Of a stretch of DNA of 64,000 nt, positions 1-8,919 are shown in pieces; positions within the stretch are counted from its first letter, which is position 1, and the number at the start of each line of letters is the position of its first letter. A program made the translations under genes and the position numbers. This DNA comes from Streptomyces sp. NBC_00341 (GTDB lineage Bacteria; Actinomycetota; Actinomycetes; Streptomycetales; Streptomycetaceae): positions 3,348,001 through 3,412,000 of the forward strand of contig NZ_CP108002.1 of NCBI RefSeq assembly GCF_041435055.1, written 5' to 3'. The notes beneath the pieces were generated by a model. That model did no database searches and was not told where the DNA came from. It saw only the letters and a list, made by a program, of their open reading frames with translations.

Positions 1-1331
1 CCGCGGGCCAGACCCCGCTGAACATCCTGATGATCGGCTCCGACAGCCGCAACAGCAAGGAGAACCTCAAGCTCGGCGGCTCGAAGGAGAGCGTGGGCGG
101 GACGCCGCTGGCCGACGTGCAGATGCTGCTCCACGTCTCGGCCGACCGGAAGAACGCCTCGGTCGTCAGCATCCCCCGCGACACCCGCGTCGACATCCCG
201 GCGTGCAAGAACCCCGACACCGGCGAGAAGTTCGCCGCCACCAACGGCATCATCAACGAGACGCTGCGCGGCGGCGCCGGCTGCACCCTGGACACCTGGG
301 AGAAGCTCACCGGGGTCTACATCGACCACTGGATGATGGTCGACTTCGCGGGTGTGGTGGACATGGCGGACGCCGTGGGCGGCGCCTGGGTGTGCGTCAA
401 GCAGAACGTCAACGACGTGCCCAAGCCCGGTGTGCCCGGTGGCTCCCATCTGCGGCTGACGGCGGGCAAGCACAAGATCAAGGGCGAGGACGCGCTGAAG
501 TGGCTGCGCACCCGGCACGCCTTCGCGAGCGACATCGGCCGGTCCCAGGCGCAGCACATGTACCTGAACTCGGTCCTGCGTGAGCTGAAGAGCCAGAACG
601 CGTTCACGGACTCCGGCAAGCTGTTGAACCTCGCGGAGACCGCCGTCGACTCGCTCCAGGTCTCCGACGAGATCGGCACGGTGAAGAAGCTGTTCGACCT
701 CGGCATGCAGCTGAAGAACGTGCCGCTGGACAAGATGAACATGCTGACGATGCCGCGGATCCAGGACCCAGAGGACCCCGACGCCCACGTGCTGCCGAAG
801 CCGGGTTCCGCGGACAAGCTCTGGGCGCTGATCCGGGACGACGAGTCGCTCGACCCCAAGGACCGCGCCAAGGCGAAGAAGAAGACGCCGGCCGGACCGA
901 AGGCCGGCGCTCCCGCCTCCCTCGGGGTGACGGTCGTCAACGGCACCTCAGGCGACGGCCAGGCTCCCACCCAGGGCCGTGCCGGGCAAGTCCAGGAACT
1001 GCTGAAGGCCAAGGGCTTCACCGAGGCGGACACCTCGACCGATCCCGGCTCCGCGCGGACGACCGAGGTGACCTACCCGAAGAGCTCCGGTGCCCAGGGC
1101 AGGTCGGACGCGCTGTCGGTCGCCAAGGCGCTGTCGATGCCGACGAGCGCCGTGAAGGAGACCCCGGACGGGGCCGGCCTGACGCTCACGGTCGGCTCGG
1201 ACTGGCGGACGGGTTCCACGTTCCCGAAGGCCGCGGCGGACGACAGCGATCCGCTGGCGGACACCGAGTCGGTCAACGGCGCCAAGTCGAACGAGTGCAT
1301 GGACGTGTACTGGCCGTACCGCCAGATGTGA
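1..1331 (+). CDS. LCP-family cell-wall polymer transferase with LytR_C domain (5' partial)
   Basis: The reading frame is open from the left edge (codons begin at base 3), so the N-terminus and membrane anchor lie outside the window. Visible are LCP-domain hallmarks: an LMIGSDSR strand, SIPRDTRVDIP with a phosphate-binding Arg, and the WLRTRHAFASDIGRSQAQ segment with the second Arg cluster. A C-terminal LytR_C-type domain (about 130 residues, VTVVNGTSG onward) follows a Lys/Pro linker. LCP proteins transfer undecaprenyl-phosphate-linked glycopolymers to peptidoglycan outside the membrane. It is the first of three LCP paralogues in 5 kb, all on the plus strand. A strong hairpin follows the stop. 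The polymer it transfers cannot be read from sequence. Confidence 0.9.
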   Translation, partial: AGQTPLNILMIGSDSRNSKENLKLGGSKESVGGTPLADVQMLLHVSADRKNASVVSIPRDTRVDIPACKNPDTGEKFAATNGIINETLRGGAGCTLDTWEKLTGVYIDHWMMVDFAGVVDMADAVGGAWVCVKQNVNDVPKPGVPGGSHLRLTAGKHKIKGEDALKWLRTRHAFASDIGRSQAQHMYLNSVLRELKSQNAFTDSGKLLNLAETAVDSLQVSDEIGTVKKLFDLGMQLKNVPLDKMNMLTMPRIQDPEDPDAHVLPKPGSADKLWALIRDDESLDPKDRAKAKKKTPAGPKAGAPASLGVTVVNGTSGDGQAPTQGRAGQVQELLKAKGFTEADTSTDPGSARTTEVTYPKSSGAQGRSDALSVAKALSMPTSAVKETPDGAGLTLTVGSDWRTGSTFPKAAADDSDPLADTESVNGAKSNECMDVYWPYRQM

Positions 1332-1351
1332 CGGACGCGCGGGACACGAAT

Positions 1352-1383
1352 GGGGGGGCGCCCGGAGTACCGGGCGCCCCCCC
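1352..1383 (+). terminator. Strong GC hairpin after first LCP gene
   Basis: Perfect 14-bp arms (1352-1365 and 1370-1383) with the 4-nt loop AGTA, 20 nt after the stop at 1331. No U-tract follows, as is usual for Streptomyces terminators. It separates this gene from the next LCP gene. Confidence 0.8.
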
Positions 1384-1539
1384 ACCACGACCGGATGGCC
1401 GGAAGCTTCGGCAGTATTCGGCCGTCTCGTTACCGCGAATGGGGGAACCCGGAGCGCGCCGCCGGGTTGCGGGCCGGGATGCAGATCGTATGGGCCTACC
1501 GTGCGACAGGTCCCCCTTGCACCGCGGAGGTGTCCCCCC

Positions 1540-3003
1540 GTGCCCACGCCGCACCGCTCCCCCCGTCCGCCCCGGCCCCGCGCCGCTCCCCCGCAGCGCC
1601 GACGGCCCAGAAAGCAGGACGAGAGACCACGCTGGGGCATGCGGATGGCGACCGGTCTCTCCGTGCTGGTCCTCGGGGCCGGCGGCATCGGCCATGCCGT
1701 CGTGACCAACCTGGAGAACGGGATCGACCGGATCGACCCGTTCAAGGACATGAAGAACCGGCCCTCGGGCGGTCACGGCATGAACCTGCTGCTGGTCGGC
1801 ACCGACGGACGCGACAAGATCACCAAGGAGGAGAAGGCGAAGTACCGGCTGGGCGGTGCGCCCTGCCACTGCACCGACACGATCATGCTGGTGCATCTGT
1901 CGGCGGACAAGAAGCGGGCCAGCATCGTCAGCCTGCCGCGCGACAGCTACGCCGAGATCCCCGAGCACCGGGACCAGACCACCGGCGAGGAGCACGCGGC
2001 CCATCCGGTGAAACTGAACGCCGCCTACGCAGAGGGCGGGCCCAGTCTGACCGTGCGGACCGTCGAGCACATGACGGGCGTCAAGGTCGACCACTATCTG
2101 GAGGTCGACTTCACCAGCTTCATGACGACGGTCGACACCCTGGGCGGGGTGCGGATCTGCACCACCCGGCCGATGAAGGACTCCTACACGGGTCTCGATC
2201 TCGCGGCGGGCACCCATGAGCTGGACGGTGGCCAGGCGCTCCAGTACGTACGCTCCCGGCACATCGACGGCGCCGCCGACCTGGGCCGGATGCAGCGCCA
2301 GCAGAAGTTCATGGCCTCGCTGATCAAGCAGGCGACCAGCAGCGGGGTACTGCTGAACCCGGTGAAGTTCCGCGAGGTCGCCTCGACGATGCTGAAGTCG
2401 GTACGGGCCGACAGGGGATTCGGTACGCAGCAGATGCTGGACCTCGGCCAGGCGATGCGGGGCTTCTCCGCCGCCTCGTCGGAGTTCACCTCGGTGCCGA
2501 TGAGCAATGTCGCCTTCCCGGTCAAGGGCATCGGCTCGACGGTGAAATGGGACCCGAAGAAGTCGAAGCAGCTCTTCCAGGCACTGCGCGAGGACAAGCC
2601 GCTCACCGTGAAGCGGCCCGAGCAGGCACCGGCGAAGAAGGTGGACGTGCCGCCGCAGCAGATCCGGGTGCAGGTCTACAACGGGACCCCGAAGGACGGC
2701 CTCGGCTCCACGGTCGACGCCGCGCTGCACGGCACCGGCTTCGACACCACCCGGGCCCCGCTCAACGGGGAGCAGCGCGATCTCAAGCACACCCTGGTCA
2801 CCTACGACCCGCGCTGGGACCGGTCCGCGAAGTCCCTGGCGGCGGCGCTGCCGGGGGCGGAGCTGAAGCCGGTGACGGGCCAGGGCCCCACGATGAAGGT
2901 GACCGCGGGCACGGACTACGCCAAGGTGGAGCGGGTCCGGGCCGAGGAGCCCGATCCGAGCAGGTTCGGGGCCGTCACGGGCGACGAGGTGACGTGCCCG
3001 TGA
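1540..3003 (+). CDS. LCP-family cell-wall polymer transferase with LytR_C domain
   Basis: Complete LCP protein of 487 residues. I chose the GTG at 1540 because GGAGG at 1526-1530 sits 9 nt upstream; an in-frame GTG at 1501 would add 13 residues but has no ribosome-binding site. Order: short basic Pro/Arg-rich cytoplasmic tail, one membrane segment (MRMATGLSVLVLGAGGIGHA), LCP domain (LLLVGTDGRDK; SLPRDSYAEIP; QYVRSRHIDGAADLGRMQRQQ), then a LytR_C domain beginning near IRVQVYNGTPKDGLG. Predicted role: attaching teichoic-acid-like or other anionic glycopolymers to peptidoglycan. A CxC (PCHCTD) in the LCP domain is absent from its two neighbours and could form a disulphide. Confidence 0.9.
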   Translation: MPTPHRSPRPPRPRAAPPQRRRPRKQDERPRWGMRMATGLSVLVLGAGGIGHAVVTNLENGIDRIDPFKDMKNRPSGGHGMNLLLVGTDGRDKITKEEKAKYRLGGAPCHCTDTIMLVHLSADKKRASIVSLPRDSYAEIPEHRDQTTGEEHAAHPVKLNAAYAEGGPSLTVRTVEHMTGVKVDHYLEVDFTSFMTTVDTLGGVRICTTRPMKDSYTGLDLAAGTHELDGGQALQYVRSRHIDGAADLGRMQRQQKFMASLIKQATSSGVLLNPVKFREVASTMLKSVRADRGFGTQQMLDLGQAMRGFSAASSEFTSVPMSNVAFPVKGIGSTVKWDPKKSKQLFQALREDKPLTVKRPEQAPAKKVDVPPQQIRVQVYNGTPKDGLGSTVDAALHGTGFDTTRAPLNGEQRDLKHTLVTYDPRWDRSAKSLAAALPGAELKPVTGQGPTMKVTAGTDYAKVERVRAEEPDPSRFGAVTGDEVTCP

Positions 3004-3038
3004 GGGCCCGTACGTAACAAGCTTGCGAGCCCCGGTCC

Positions 3039-3587
3039 TCAGTCCTCGATGCCGTCGGCGGCGCGCTTCTCGCGCAGTTCCCTGATCGCGCGGCGCCGGG
3101 CCAGCCGGTGCGTACGGCGGATCTGCGCCTCCTGGTAGCGCCGGTTGTCGCGCTCGGTCTCCGGGATGACCTGCGGTACGGCGCGGGGGCGGCCGTCCGC
3201 GTCGACCGCCGCGAACACCAGGTAGGCGCTGCCGACCTGCTGCGCCGGGGTCGACTCGTTCCACCGCTCGGCCATGACGCGGACGCCGACCTCCATCGAG
3301 GAGCGGCCGGTCCAGTTCACCTGGGCGCGGACGTGAACAAGGTCACCCACGCGGACCGGCTCCAGGAAGACCATCTCGTCCATCGAGGCCGTCACGGCGG
3401 GGCCGCCGGAGTGCCGGCCCGCCACGGCGCCCGCCGCGTCGTCGACCAGCTTCATGATCACGCCGCCGTGCACCGTCCCCAGCAGGTTCGTGTCGCTGCC
3501 GGTCATGATGTGGCTGAGGGTGGTCCGGGAGGCCGCGGTCGGCTTGCCCGGAATGTCGCCCTCCGGGCGCGGGGCCTGATCTGTCAT
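3039..3587 (-). CDS. Acyl-CoA thioesterase, hotdog fold (YciA/BACH type)
   Basis: 182-residue single hotdog-domain thioesterase that hydrolyses acyl-CoA to free fatty acid and CoA in the cytoplasm. Recognised by the early NLLGTVHGGVIMKLVDDAAG segment, the region carrying the catalytic Asp/His of the BACH/YciA family, followed by VTASMDEMVFLEPVRVGD and the basic C-terminal tail typical of actinobacterial members. ATG at 3587 has AAGG 8 nt upstream; a GTG at 3596 in frame is the alternative. It is convergent with the second LCP gene and divergent from the third, so it looks independently expressed. Chain-length preference is unknown. Confidence 0.9.
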   Translation of the reverse strand: MTDQAPRPEGDIPGKPTAASRTTLSHIMTGSDTNLLGTVHGGVIMKLVDDAAGAVAGRHSGGPAVTASMDEMVFLEPVRVGDLVHVRAQVNWTGRSSMEVGVRVMAERWNESTPAQQVGSAYLVFAAVDADGRPRAVPQVIPETERDNRRYQEAQIRRTHRLARRRAIRELREKRAADGIED

Positions 3588-3706
3588 GCCCTCCACCTTA
3601 TGCGGGGGCTTCGGGCCCGTCGCAATGCATCAGCTTCGCAACAGCCCTGGTCCGATTTCCCTTACACCCTGTAATAGCAGTGGGCCCGGCCTGCACACTG
3701 GACGGC

Positions 3707-5020
3707 ATGAACGATTGGCCCGAGGGCTGGAACGACGACAACCGCGGCGGCAACCGCTACGGGCAGGGAAGCGCGAGCGACCGGCCCGAGAGCGCCCGCG
3801 CGATGCCGCACGTCCAGCGCCCCGTCCCGCCCCAGCAGCCCGCTCCCTCGCAGCGGCGCCCCGCGCCGCCGAGACAGCGGCAGGTACCGCAGCAGCCCGG
3901 CGGCTACGACGAAGGGCCGCAGTACGACAGCGGCTACAACACGGGCCAGGTCTACGGCGGTGGCGGCCAGGGCGGCGGGCACGGCGGCCAGGGCGGCGGA
4001 CCGGGCGACGGCGGATACGTCCAGGGCCGGCCGGCGGCCGCGCCGGACTGGCGGCGCCGGATCAAGATCGGCGCGCTGGTCCTGGTGGTCGTGGTGCTCG
4101 GTGTGTCCATCGGCACGTACTTCTGGGCCGACTCCAAGCTGAAGCGCGACGTCGACCTCTCCAAGGTCATCGAGCGGCCGAAGGCGGGCGACGGCACGAA
4201 CTACCTGATCGTCGGCTCCGACAGCCGCGAGGGCATGACGGCCGAGGACAAGAAGAAGCTCCACACCGGCTCCGCCGAGGGCAAGCGGACCGACTCGATG
4301 ATGATCCTGCACGACGGCGGCGACGGCCCGACGCTGGTCTCGCTGCCGCGTGACTCGAACGTCGAGATCCCGTCGTTCGTCGGTTCCGAGTCCGGCAAGA
4401 AGTACGAGGGCAAGGGCCGCACGACCAAGCTGAACGCCGCGTACGCCGAGGACGGGCCCGAACTGCTCGTCCGTACCGTCGAGTTCAACACCGGTCTGCA
4501 CATCGACCACTACGTCGAGATCGGCTTCGGCGGCTTCGCCCAGATCGTGGACGCGATCGGCGGGGTCGAGCTCGACATCCCCAAGGCCTTCAAGGACAAG
4601 AACTCCGGCGCCGACTTCAAGGCGGGCAAGCAGACGCTGAACGGCGAGCAGTCCCTCGCCTTCGTCCGCACCCGGTACGCCTTCGCGGCCAGCGACCTGG
4701 ACCGTACGAAGAACCAGCAGAAGTTCCTCGCGGCGCTGGCGAACCAGACGGCGACGCCGTCCACGATCCTCAACCCGTTCAAGCTGTACCCGACGATGGG
4801 CGCCGGCCTGGACACCCTGGTCGTCGACAAGGACATGTCCCTCTGGGACCTGGGCCAGATGTTCTTCGCCATGAAGGGCGTCACGGGCGGCGACGGCAAG
4901 TCGATGAACATGCCGATCTCCGGCTCCACGGGCGGCAACCTGGTCTGGGACAAGGCCAAGGTCAAGCAGCTGGTCGAGCAGCTCAACAACGACGAGAAGG
5001 TCACGGTCTCGGACAACTGA
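3707..5020 (+). CDS. LCP-family cell-wall polymer transferase, no LytR_C domain
   Basis: 437-residue LCP protein starting at ATG 3707 (a GTG at 3680 would add nine residues). The first ~110 residues are a low-complexity Gln/Pro/Gly-rich cytoplasmic tail including a Gly/Gln/His run, followed by one membrane segment (IGALVLVVVVLGVSIGTYFW). The LCP domain has YLIVGSDSREG, SLPRDSNVEIP and FVRTRYAFAASDLDRTKNQQ, the expected acidic and Arg pyrophosphate-binding residues. It ends after the LCP domain, unlike the two upstream paralogues. Predicted to transfer a lipid-linked glycopolymer to peptidoglycan. A hairpin terminator follows 29 nt after the stop. Confidence 0.9.
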   Translation: MNDWPEGWNDDNRGGNRYGQGSASDRPESARAMPHVQRPVPPQQPAPSQRRPAPPRQRQVPQQPGGYDEGPQYDSGYNTGQVYGGGGQGGGHGGQGGGPGDGGYVQGRPAAAPDWRRRIKIGALVLVVVVLGVSIGTYFWADSKLKRDVDLSKVIERPKAGDGTNYLIVGSDSREGMTAEDKKKLHTGSAEGKRTDSMMILHDGGDGPTLVSLPRDSNVEIPSFVGSESGKKYEGKGRTTKLNAAYAEDGPELLVRTVEFNTGLHIDHYVEIGFGGFAQIVDAIGGVELDIPKAFKDKNSGADFKAGKQTLNGEQSLAFVRTRYAFAASDLDRTKNQQKFLAALANQTATPSTILNPFKLYPTMGAGLDTLVVDKDMSLWDLGQMFFAMKGVTGGDGKSMNMPISGSTGGNLVWDKAKVKQLVEQLNNDEKVTVSDN

Positions 5021-5048
5021 GACGGTCACACCCCGACGGCCACACCCG

Positions 5049-5076
5049 ACGGTCCCGCCCTGCCCGGCGGGACCGT
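5049..5076 (+). terminator. Hairpin terminator after third LCP gene
   Basis: Perfect 11-bp arms 5049-5059 and 5066-5076 with a 6-nt loop, just downstream of the stop at 5020 and before the VOC gene at 5112. Confidence 0.75.
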
Positions 5077-5111
5077 TCGGCGTTCCGCCGGACAGCCTCT
5101 AGGGTGAACCG

Positions 5112-5546
5112 ATGCCAGCGATAAAGCAGTTCCAGGTCACCTTCGACTGCGCGGACCCCGAGCGCGTCGCCCGTTTCTGGTGCGAGGTGCTGGGGTACGT
5201 CGCCCCTTCGCCGCCGGAGGGGTTCGCCACGTGGGACGAGTTCAACAGCACGCAGCCGGCCGAGAGCAGGGGCGCGTGGTTCGCGTGTTCCGACCCCTCT
5301 GGGGTGGGCCCGCGACTCTTCTTCCAGCGCGTCCCCGAGGGCAAGGCCGTCAAGAACCGGGTGCATCTCGATGTACGGGTCGGCACCGGGCTGGTGGGGG
5401 AAGAGCGCCTCGCCGCACTTGAGTCCGAGTGCGTACGCCTGGTCGCGCTCGGCGCGGTCCGCGGGCAACTCCTGCGGGCCGACGGCGAGAACGAGTCGTG
5501 CCAGCCGATGCAGGACGTCGAGGGCAACGAGTTCTGCCTCGACTGA
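5112..5546 (+). CDS. VOC (glyoxalase-like) family protein
   Basis: 144 residues with the layout of the actinobacterial glyoxalase-like VOC group: ADPERVARFWCEVLGY at the start of the first beta-alpha-beta unit, RLFFQRVPEGK in the middle, NRVHLDVRV, and a closing DVEGNEFCLD strand. AGGG at about 8 nt supports ATG 5112. VOC proteins bind a divalent metal and act as small-molecule lyases, dioxygenases or drug-binding proteins; nothing here picks a substrate. It stands alone between terminators. Confidence 0.8.
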   Translation: MPAIKQFQVTFDCADPERVARFWCEVLGYVAPSPPEGFATWDEFNSTQPAESRGAWFACSDPSGVGPRLFFQRVPEGKAVKNRVHLDVRVGTGLVGEERLAALESECVRLVALGAVRGQLLRADGENESCQPMQDVEGNEFCLD

Positions 5547-5558
5547 ACCGGCCGTACT

Positions 5559-5662
5559 CAGCCCGTCCGGCGATCGAGGACAAGCGGCCACCGGGCGCAA
5601 CCCGCCCCCTTCCGCACCGGCCACCACGCCACCGGTTCCGTCCTCAAACGCCGGACGGGCTG
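5559..5662. repeat. Inverted pair of a dispersed 22-nt intergenic repeat
   Basis: CAGCCCGTCCGGCGATCGAGGA at 5559-5580 and its inverse TCCTCAAACGCCGGACGGGCTG at 5641-5662 face each other between two convergent genes (stop 5546 and stop 5676). Two mismatches separate the arms. The same 22-nt core recurs at 26958-26979, 46010-46032 and 46364-46386. It probably acts as a transcription-termination or REP-like element. Confidence 0.8.
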
Positions 5663-5675
5663 ACGCGGCTCGGCG

Positions 5676-6482
5676 CTACACCTTCCCCTGGGCCAGCAGG
5701 GCGATATGCGGCAGGGCCAACTCGCCGTCCTCCGAGGCGAATTCCTTGCACAGCACGTCGTACTCGCGCTTCGCAGCCGCCGCCCCCTCCGGGCCCCGGC
5801 TGTTGACCAGCTGCCCGACCGCGGCGACTCCGGCGGCGGGGCCGGCCCACCAGTCCTCCGCGTCCGTGCGGTGGTCCCAGGACAGCGGCTCGCTCCGTAC
5901 GTCCCCGAGCCCGGCCGCCGTGAGCAGGGCCGCGAGGCCCGGGGCGGTGCGCGGGAAGTTGTGCTCCTCGTCGACCGTGGCCAGCCAGTCGGGCCGCACC
6001 AGTCCGGCCGCCTCCGCGGCCCGTCCGACCAGCCGCTGGCCGGAGCCCCCCGGCACCTGCCAGATGGTGGCGGCGACCCTGCCCCCGGAGCGGGTGATCC
6101 GGCGGAGCTCGACGAGCGCGTCCAGCGGCCGGCCCACGTGGTTGAGCACGAAGTTCGCCACGACCGCGTCGAACTCGCCGTCGGGGTAAGGGAGCTGGGG
6201 CAGCGACCCGTTGCGCACCTCCACCCCGGGCGCCGCCTTCCGGGTGATCGCGACCATGCCGGGTTCGGCGTCCACGGCCCGTACGACCGCGCCCCGGCCG
6301 ACGGCGGCGACCGTCACGGTGCCGCTGCCGCACCCCACATCGAGCAGCCGGGTCCCGGATCCCACGGCGGCGGCGTCCAGCAGGGCGGGCACCGTACGGG
6401 CGCAGAGCCGGGCGAAGGTCCGGGCGTAGCTCTCGGCCCGCCCGTCCCAGATCCGGCGCTCACTCACGTCGAACGCGGTCAT
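5676..6482 (-). CDS. Class I SAM-dependent methyltransferase
   Basis: 268-residue methyltransferase. Motif I is LLDVGCGSGTVTVAA, motif II/acidic loop AVDAEPGM, motif IV FDAVVANFVLNHVG, matching the UbiE/Methyltransf_11 fold. C-terminal ~110 residues (from the RPDWLATVDEEHNF region) form an insertion or cap seen in small-molecule methyltransferases. The start overlaps the stop of the upstream gene by 4 bp (ATGA at 6479-6482), so the two are translationally coupled. Substrate unknown. Confidence 0.88.
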   Translation of the reverse strand: MTAFDVSERRIWDGRAESYARTFARLCARTVPALLDAAAVGSGTRLLDVGCGSGTVTVAAVGRGAVVRAVDAEPGMVAITRKAAPGVEVRNGSLPQLPYPDGEFDAVVANFVLNHVGRPLDALVELRRITRSGGRVAATIWQVPGGSGQRLVGRAAEAAGLVRPDWLATVDEEHNFPRTAPGLAALLTAAGLGDVRSEPLSWDHRTDAEDWWAGPAAGVAAVGQLVNSRGPEGAAAAKREYDVLCKEFASEDGELALPHIALLAQGKV

Positions 6483-6973
6483 GCGATACCTCCGGTCGGG
6501 CCTTGCGGCTCCACTTCGTCCAGATCCTCGTGGAGCGCGTCCAGAACCCGCCCCGTGCGCCGCCCCTCCGGCGACAGTTCGGCCAGGCACCAGCCGGGCA
6601 GCCGGGCCTCTGTCCCGGGCGGCAGATCGCCGTCCGCCGGTCCGGCCAGTCCCTGGAGCAGACCGAACGCGGTGTCCTTCGCGATCTCCCGGGCTATCTC
6701 GCCCAGTTCGTCCTGGGTCAGCCCGAGCCGCAGGGCCCGGCCGACGGCCGCGGCCGCGGGCCCGTCCTCCCGGTAGGCCCCGACCCAGCCGGGCGCCGCC
6801 GCACTCCAGGCGTCGATGTCCTGCCAGACCATGCGCAGGAACCGGAACCGGGCCAGCTGAGGAAGGTTCTCCTCGGCCTCCGACTCCGCCCAGCCCGCCG
6901 CGTCGTCGGCACCCAGCGCCTCGAACAGGCCGATCAGCTCCGGCAGCTCGGGCAGCTCGTCGATGTCCGTCAT
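6479..6973 (-). CDS. Uncharacterised acidic protein coupled to a methyltransferase
   Basis: 164-residue, mostly helical, acidic soluble protein (DIDELPELPELIGLF at the start, Glu/Asp-rich C-terminus). No catalytic motif or membrane segment is visible and I do not recognise the family. ATG 6973 is chosen by the natural start of the conserved-looking acidic N-terminus; no good ribosome-binding site precedes it. Its stop overlaps the methyltransferase start by 4 bp, so it could be a partner or regulator of that enzyme, which is inference from coupling only. Confidence 0.6.
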   Translation of the reverse strand: MTDIDELPELPELIGLFEALGADDAAGWAESEAEENLPQLARFRFLRMVWQDIDAWSAAAPGWVGAYREDGPAAAAVGRALRLGLTQDELGEIAREIAKDTAFGLLQGLAGPADGDLPPGTEARLPGWCLAELSPEGRRTGRVLDALHEDLDEVEPQGPTGGIA

Positions 6974-7077
6974 GGGTAGGGAAGGTACGCCACCGGCCCC
7001 GGGGCGGCGGAACCGCACCCGCCCCGGGTCTTACGTTCGGACCGGGCGGCGTTCGCCTTGTCTGGCACACTGTTCGA

Positions 7078-8283
7078 GTGATCGTCGAGCTCGCCGGAAG
7101 GCAGCGAGGGCCGGCGGTGCTCGCCGCACTGATGCTGGCCGCGTTCACGTTCAACACGGCGGAGAACCTGCCGGTCGGCCTCCTGGAGCTCATCGCCGAG
7201 GGCCTGCACGTGTCCCTGCCGTCGGTCGGCTACCTGGTCACCGGTTACGGCGTGACGGTCGCCGTCGCGTCCTTGCCGCTGGCCCACTTCACCCGGACGC
7301 TGCCCAGGCGCCATGTGCTCACGGGGCTGCTGGCCGCGCTCGTGGCGTCCAGCCTGGTAGCGGCCATGGCCGGTTCGTACGGGACTCTGCTCGCGGCCCG
7401 GCTGTTCACGGCACTCGCCCAGGCGCTGTTCTGGGCGGTGATGGGGCCGGTCGCGGTGGGCCTGTTCCGGCCCGGGGTCCGGGGGCGGGTGGTCGGGGCA
7501 CTGTCCGTGGCCGGTTCGCTCGCCCTGGTGCTCGGGGTGCCCGCCGGTACGTGGCTGGGCCGGCAGAGCGGCTGGCAGGTGCCGGTCGCGGTGCCGGCGG
7601 CCCTGGGGTCCGTCTCCCTGGTGACGATCGCCGTGCTGCTGCCGACCTCCCGCCCGGAGGAGGGGCACGCGGCGTACGGGAGCGCGCCCGACGCGCGCCG
7701 GTTCGGCACGGTGCTGGCGGCCGGGGTCCTCTCCGCCACCGGGGCGTTCGCGGGGTACACGTACGTCGTGAAGTTCCTGGGCGACGTGGGCGGGTTCTCC
7801 GGGAGCGCGGTCAACGTCCTGCTCGTGGCGTTCGGCGTCGCGTGCCTGGCCGGGGTGAGCGTCACCGGAGTGCTGCTGGACCGCTTCCCGCAGTCCGTGC
7901 TGGCCGGTGCCGTCGCCACGCAGGCGGTGGGCATGCTCGGCCTGTACGCGACCGGCGGCAGCCCGGTGGCGGCGGTGGTGTTCCTGGCCCTGACGGGCGC
8001 CGCGCTCGGGCCGGTGTTCATGGCCACCCAGAACGAGATGCTGCACTGCGCCCCCGGCCGTACGGACATGGCTCTGGCGGCCAACTCCGGTGGCTACAAC
8101 GCCGGTATCGCGTCGGGCGCCGCGCTCGGCGGACTGGTCCTGACGCACGCCGACGTACGGGGCACCTTCCTCATGGGCGGCCTGCTGACGGTCGCGTCCT
8201 GCGCGGTCCTGCTGGGCGAACGGCTGCTGCCCAGGGGCGCTGCCGGGAAGTCGCGCCCCGGGGCAGGGGCGACGCGCGGCTGA
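7078..8283 (+). CDS. MFS transporter (drug/sugar efflux, AraJ-like)
   Basis: 401-residue integral membrane protein with about 12 hydrophobic segments and the MFS layout of the arabinose-efflux/DHA1 group: NLPVGLLELIAEGL after TM1, loop 2-3 basic motif FTRTLPRRHVL, VPAGTWLGRQSGWQ as motif C region at TM5-6, and a second-half repeat DRFPQSVLAGAV. GTG 7078 is taken as start since the frame upstream crosses the neighbouring promoter; no Shine-Dalgarno is visible, so a leaderless mRNA is possible. Divergent from the acidic protein/methyltransferase pair. Likely a proton-driven exporter; cargo unknown. Confidence 0.85.
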   Translation: MIVELAGRQRGPAVLAALMLAAFTFNTAENLPVGLLELIAEGLHVSLPSVGYLVTGYGVTVAVASLPLAHFTRTLPRRHVLTGLLAALVASSLVAAMAGSYGTLLAARLFTALAQALFWAVMGPVAVGLFRPGVRGRVVGALSVAGSLALVLGVPAGTWLGRQSGWQVPVAVPAALGSVSLVTIAVLLPTSRPEEGHAAYGSAPDARRFGTVLAAGVLSATGAFAGYTYVVKFLGDVGGFSGSAVNVLLVAFGVACLAGVSVTGVLLDRFPQSVLAGAVATQAVGMLGLYATGGSPVAAVVFLALTGAALGPVFMATQNEMLHCAPGRTDMALAANSGGYNAGIASGAALGGLVLTHADVRGTFLMGGLLTVASCAVLLGERLLPRGAAGKSRPGAGATRG

Positions 8284-8289
8284 CAGGCC

Positions 8290-8883
8290 CTACGGCCGCC
8301 AGCCGGTCGCCGCCGCCCAGGGCTCCGCCACGGTGACCACCAGGTCCACCACCGGGTCCTTGACGTCCGCGTACGTCCCCGTGTCCGCGACCGCACCGGC
8401 CAGGGTCCGCTTGAAGGCCGCGTAGGCGGGCACCGCCTCCGGGTGGGCCCGGAACCAGTCGCGGAAGAGCAGCGCCAGCCGCTCGTTGGGCGAACCGGCC
8501 ACCCTCACATGGAGGTTGACGTCCTCGCCCCCAGCGCCCGAGCCGCCCCGGCGTACCCACAGCCGCTTGCCCCAGCGCGCCGGGTCGTCGAAGGAACCGG
8601 CGGGCACGTGGTCGCGCTCGTACGGCGAACGCCCGAAACCGAGCCCGGTCAGCGGCCGCTCGAAGGCGAGGGCCGCCGCCGCGAGATCCTCGACGCTCGC
8701 CTGGAGGTCGAAGACGGGTTTGGCGGCCATGCCGGGGATGGCGGTGGAGCCGATGTGCTCGATACGCAGGGCCAACGGGCCCATGACGGAGCGCAGTTCG
8801 TCGGACAGGGCGCGGCCCCGGTGCTCCCAGGCAGGGTCGGCGGGGGCGAGTACGGGGCGTTCTGAGGCCGTGTCGGGGGTCAT
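8290..8883 (-). CDS. GrpB family protein (UPF0157, nucleotidyltransferase fold)
   Basis: 197 residues. The signature RIEHIGSTAIPGMAAKPVFDL (within residues ~40-62) is the GrpB/UPF0157 hallmark, with IGST-xx-PG and the Asp after KP forming a nucleotidyltransferase-like active site. Also WGKRLWVRR and NLHVRVAGS(P)NE, both conserved in the family. Function in bacteria is unproven; in some proteins the domain is fused to dephospho-CoA kinase. Convergent with the MFS gene, 6 bp apart. Confidence 0.85.
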   Translation of the reverse strand: MTPDTASERPVLAPADPAWEHRGRALSDELRSVMGPLALRIEHIGSTAIPGMAAKPVFDLQASVEDLAAAALAFERPLTGLGFGRSPYERDHVPAGSFDDPARWGKRLWVRRGGSGAGGEDVNLHVRVAGSPNERLALLFRDWFRAHPEAVPAYAAFKRTLAGAVADTGTYADVKDPVVDLVVTVAEPWAAATGWRP

Positions 8884-8919
8884 CCGGCCGAGTCTAGGAG
8901 ACCGCCGGGAGGCCCCGCC

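Noticed and set aside
1273..3264. 663-codon open frame on the minus strand opposite two LCP genes
   Set aside because: High-GC antisense shadow: Arg/Gly/Ala-rich translation without domains, wholly covered by well-supported genes on the plus strand.
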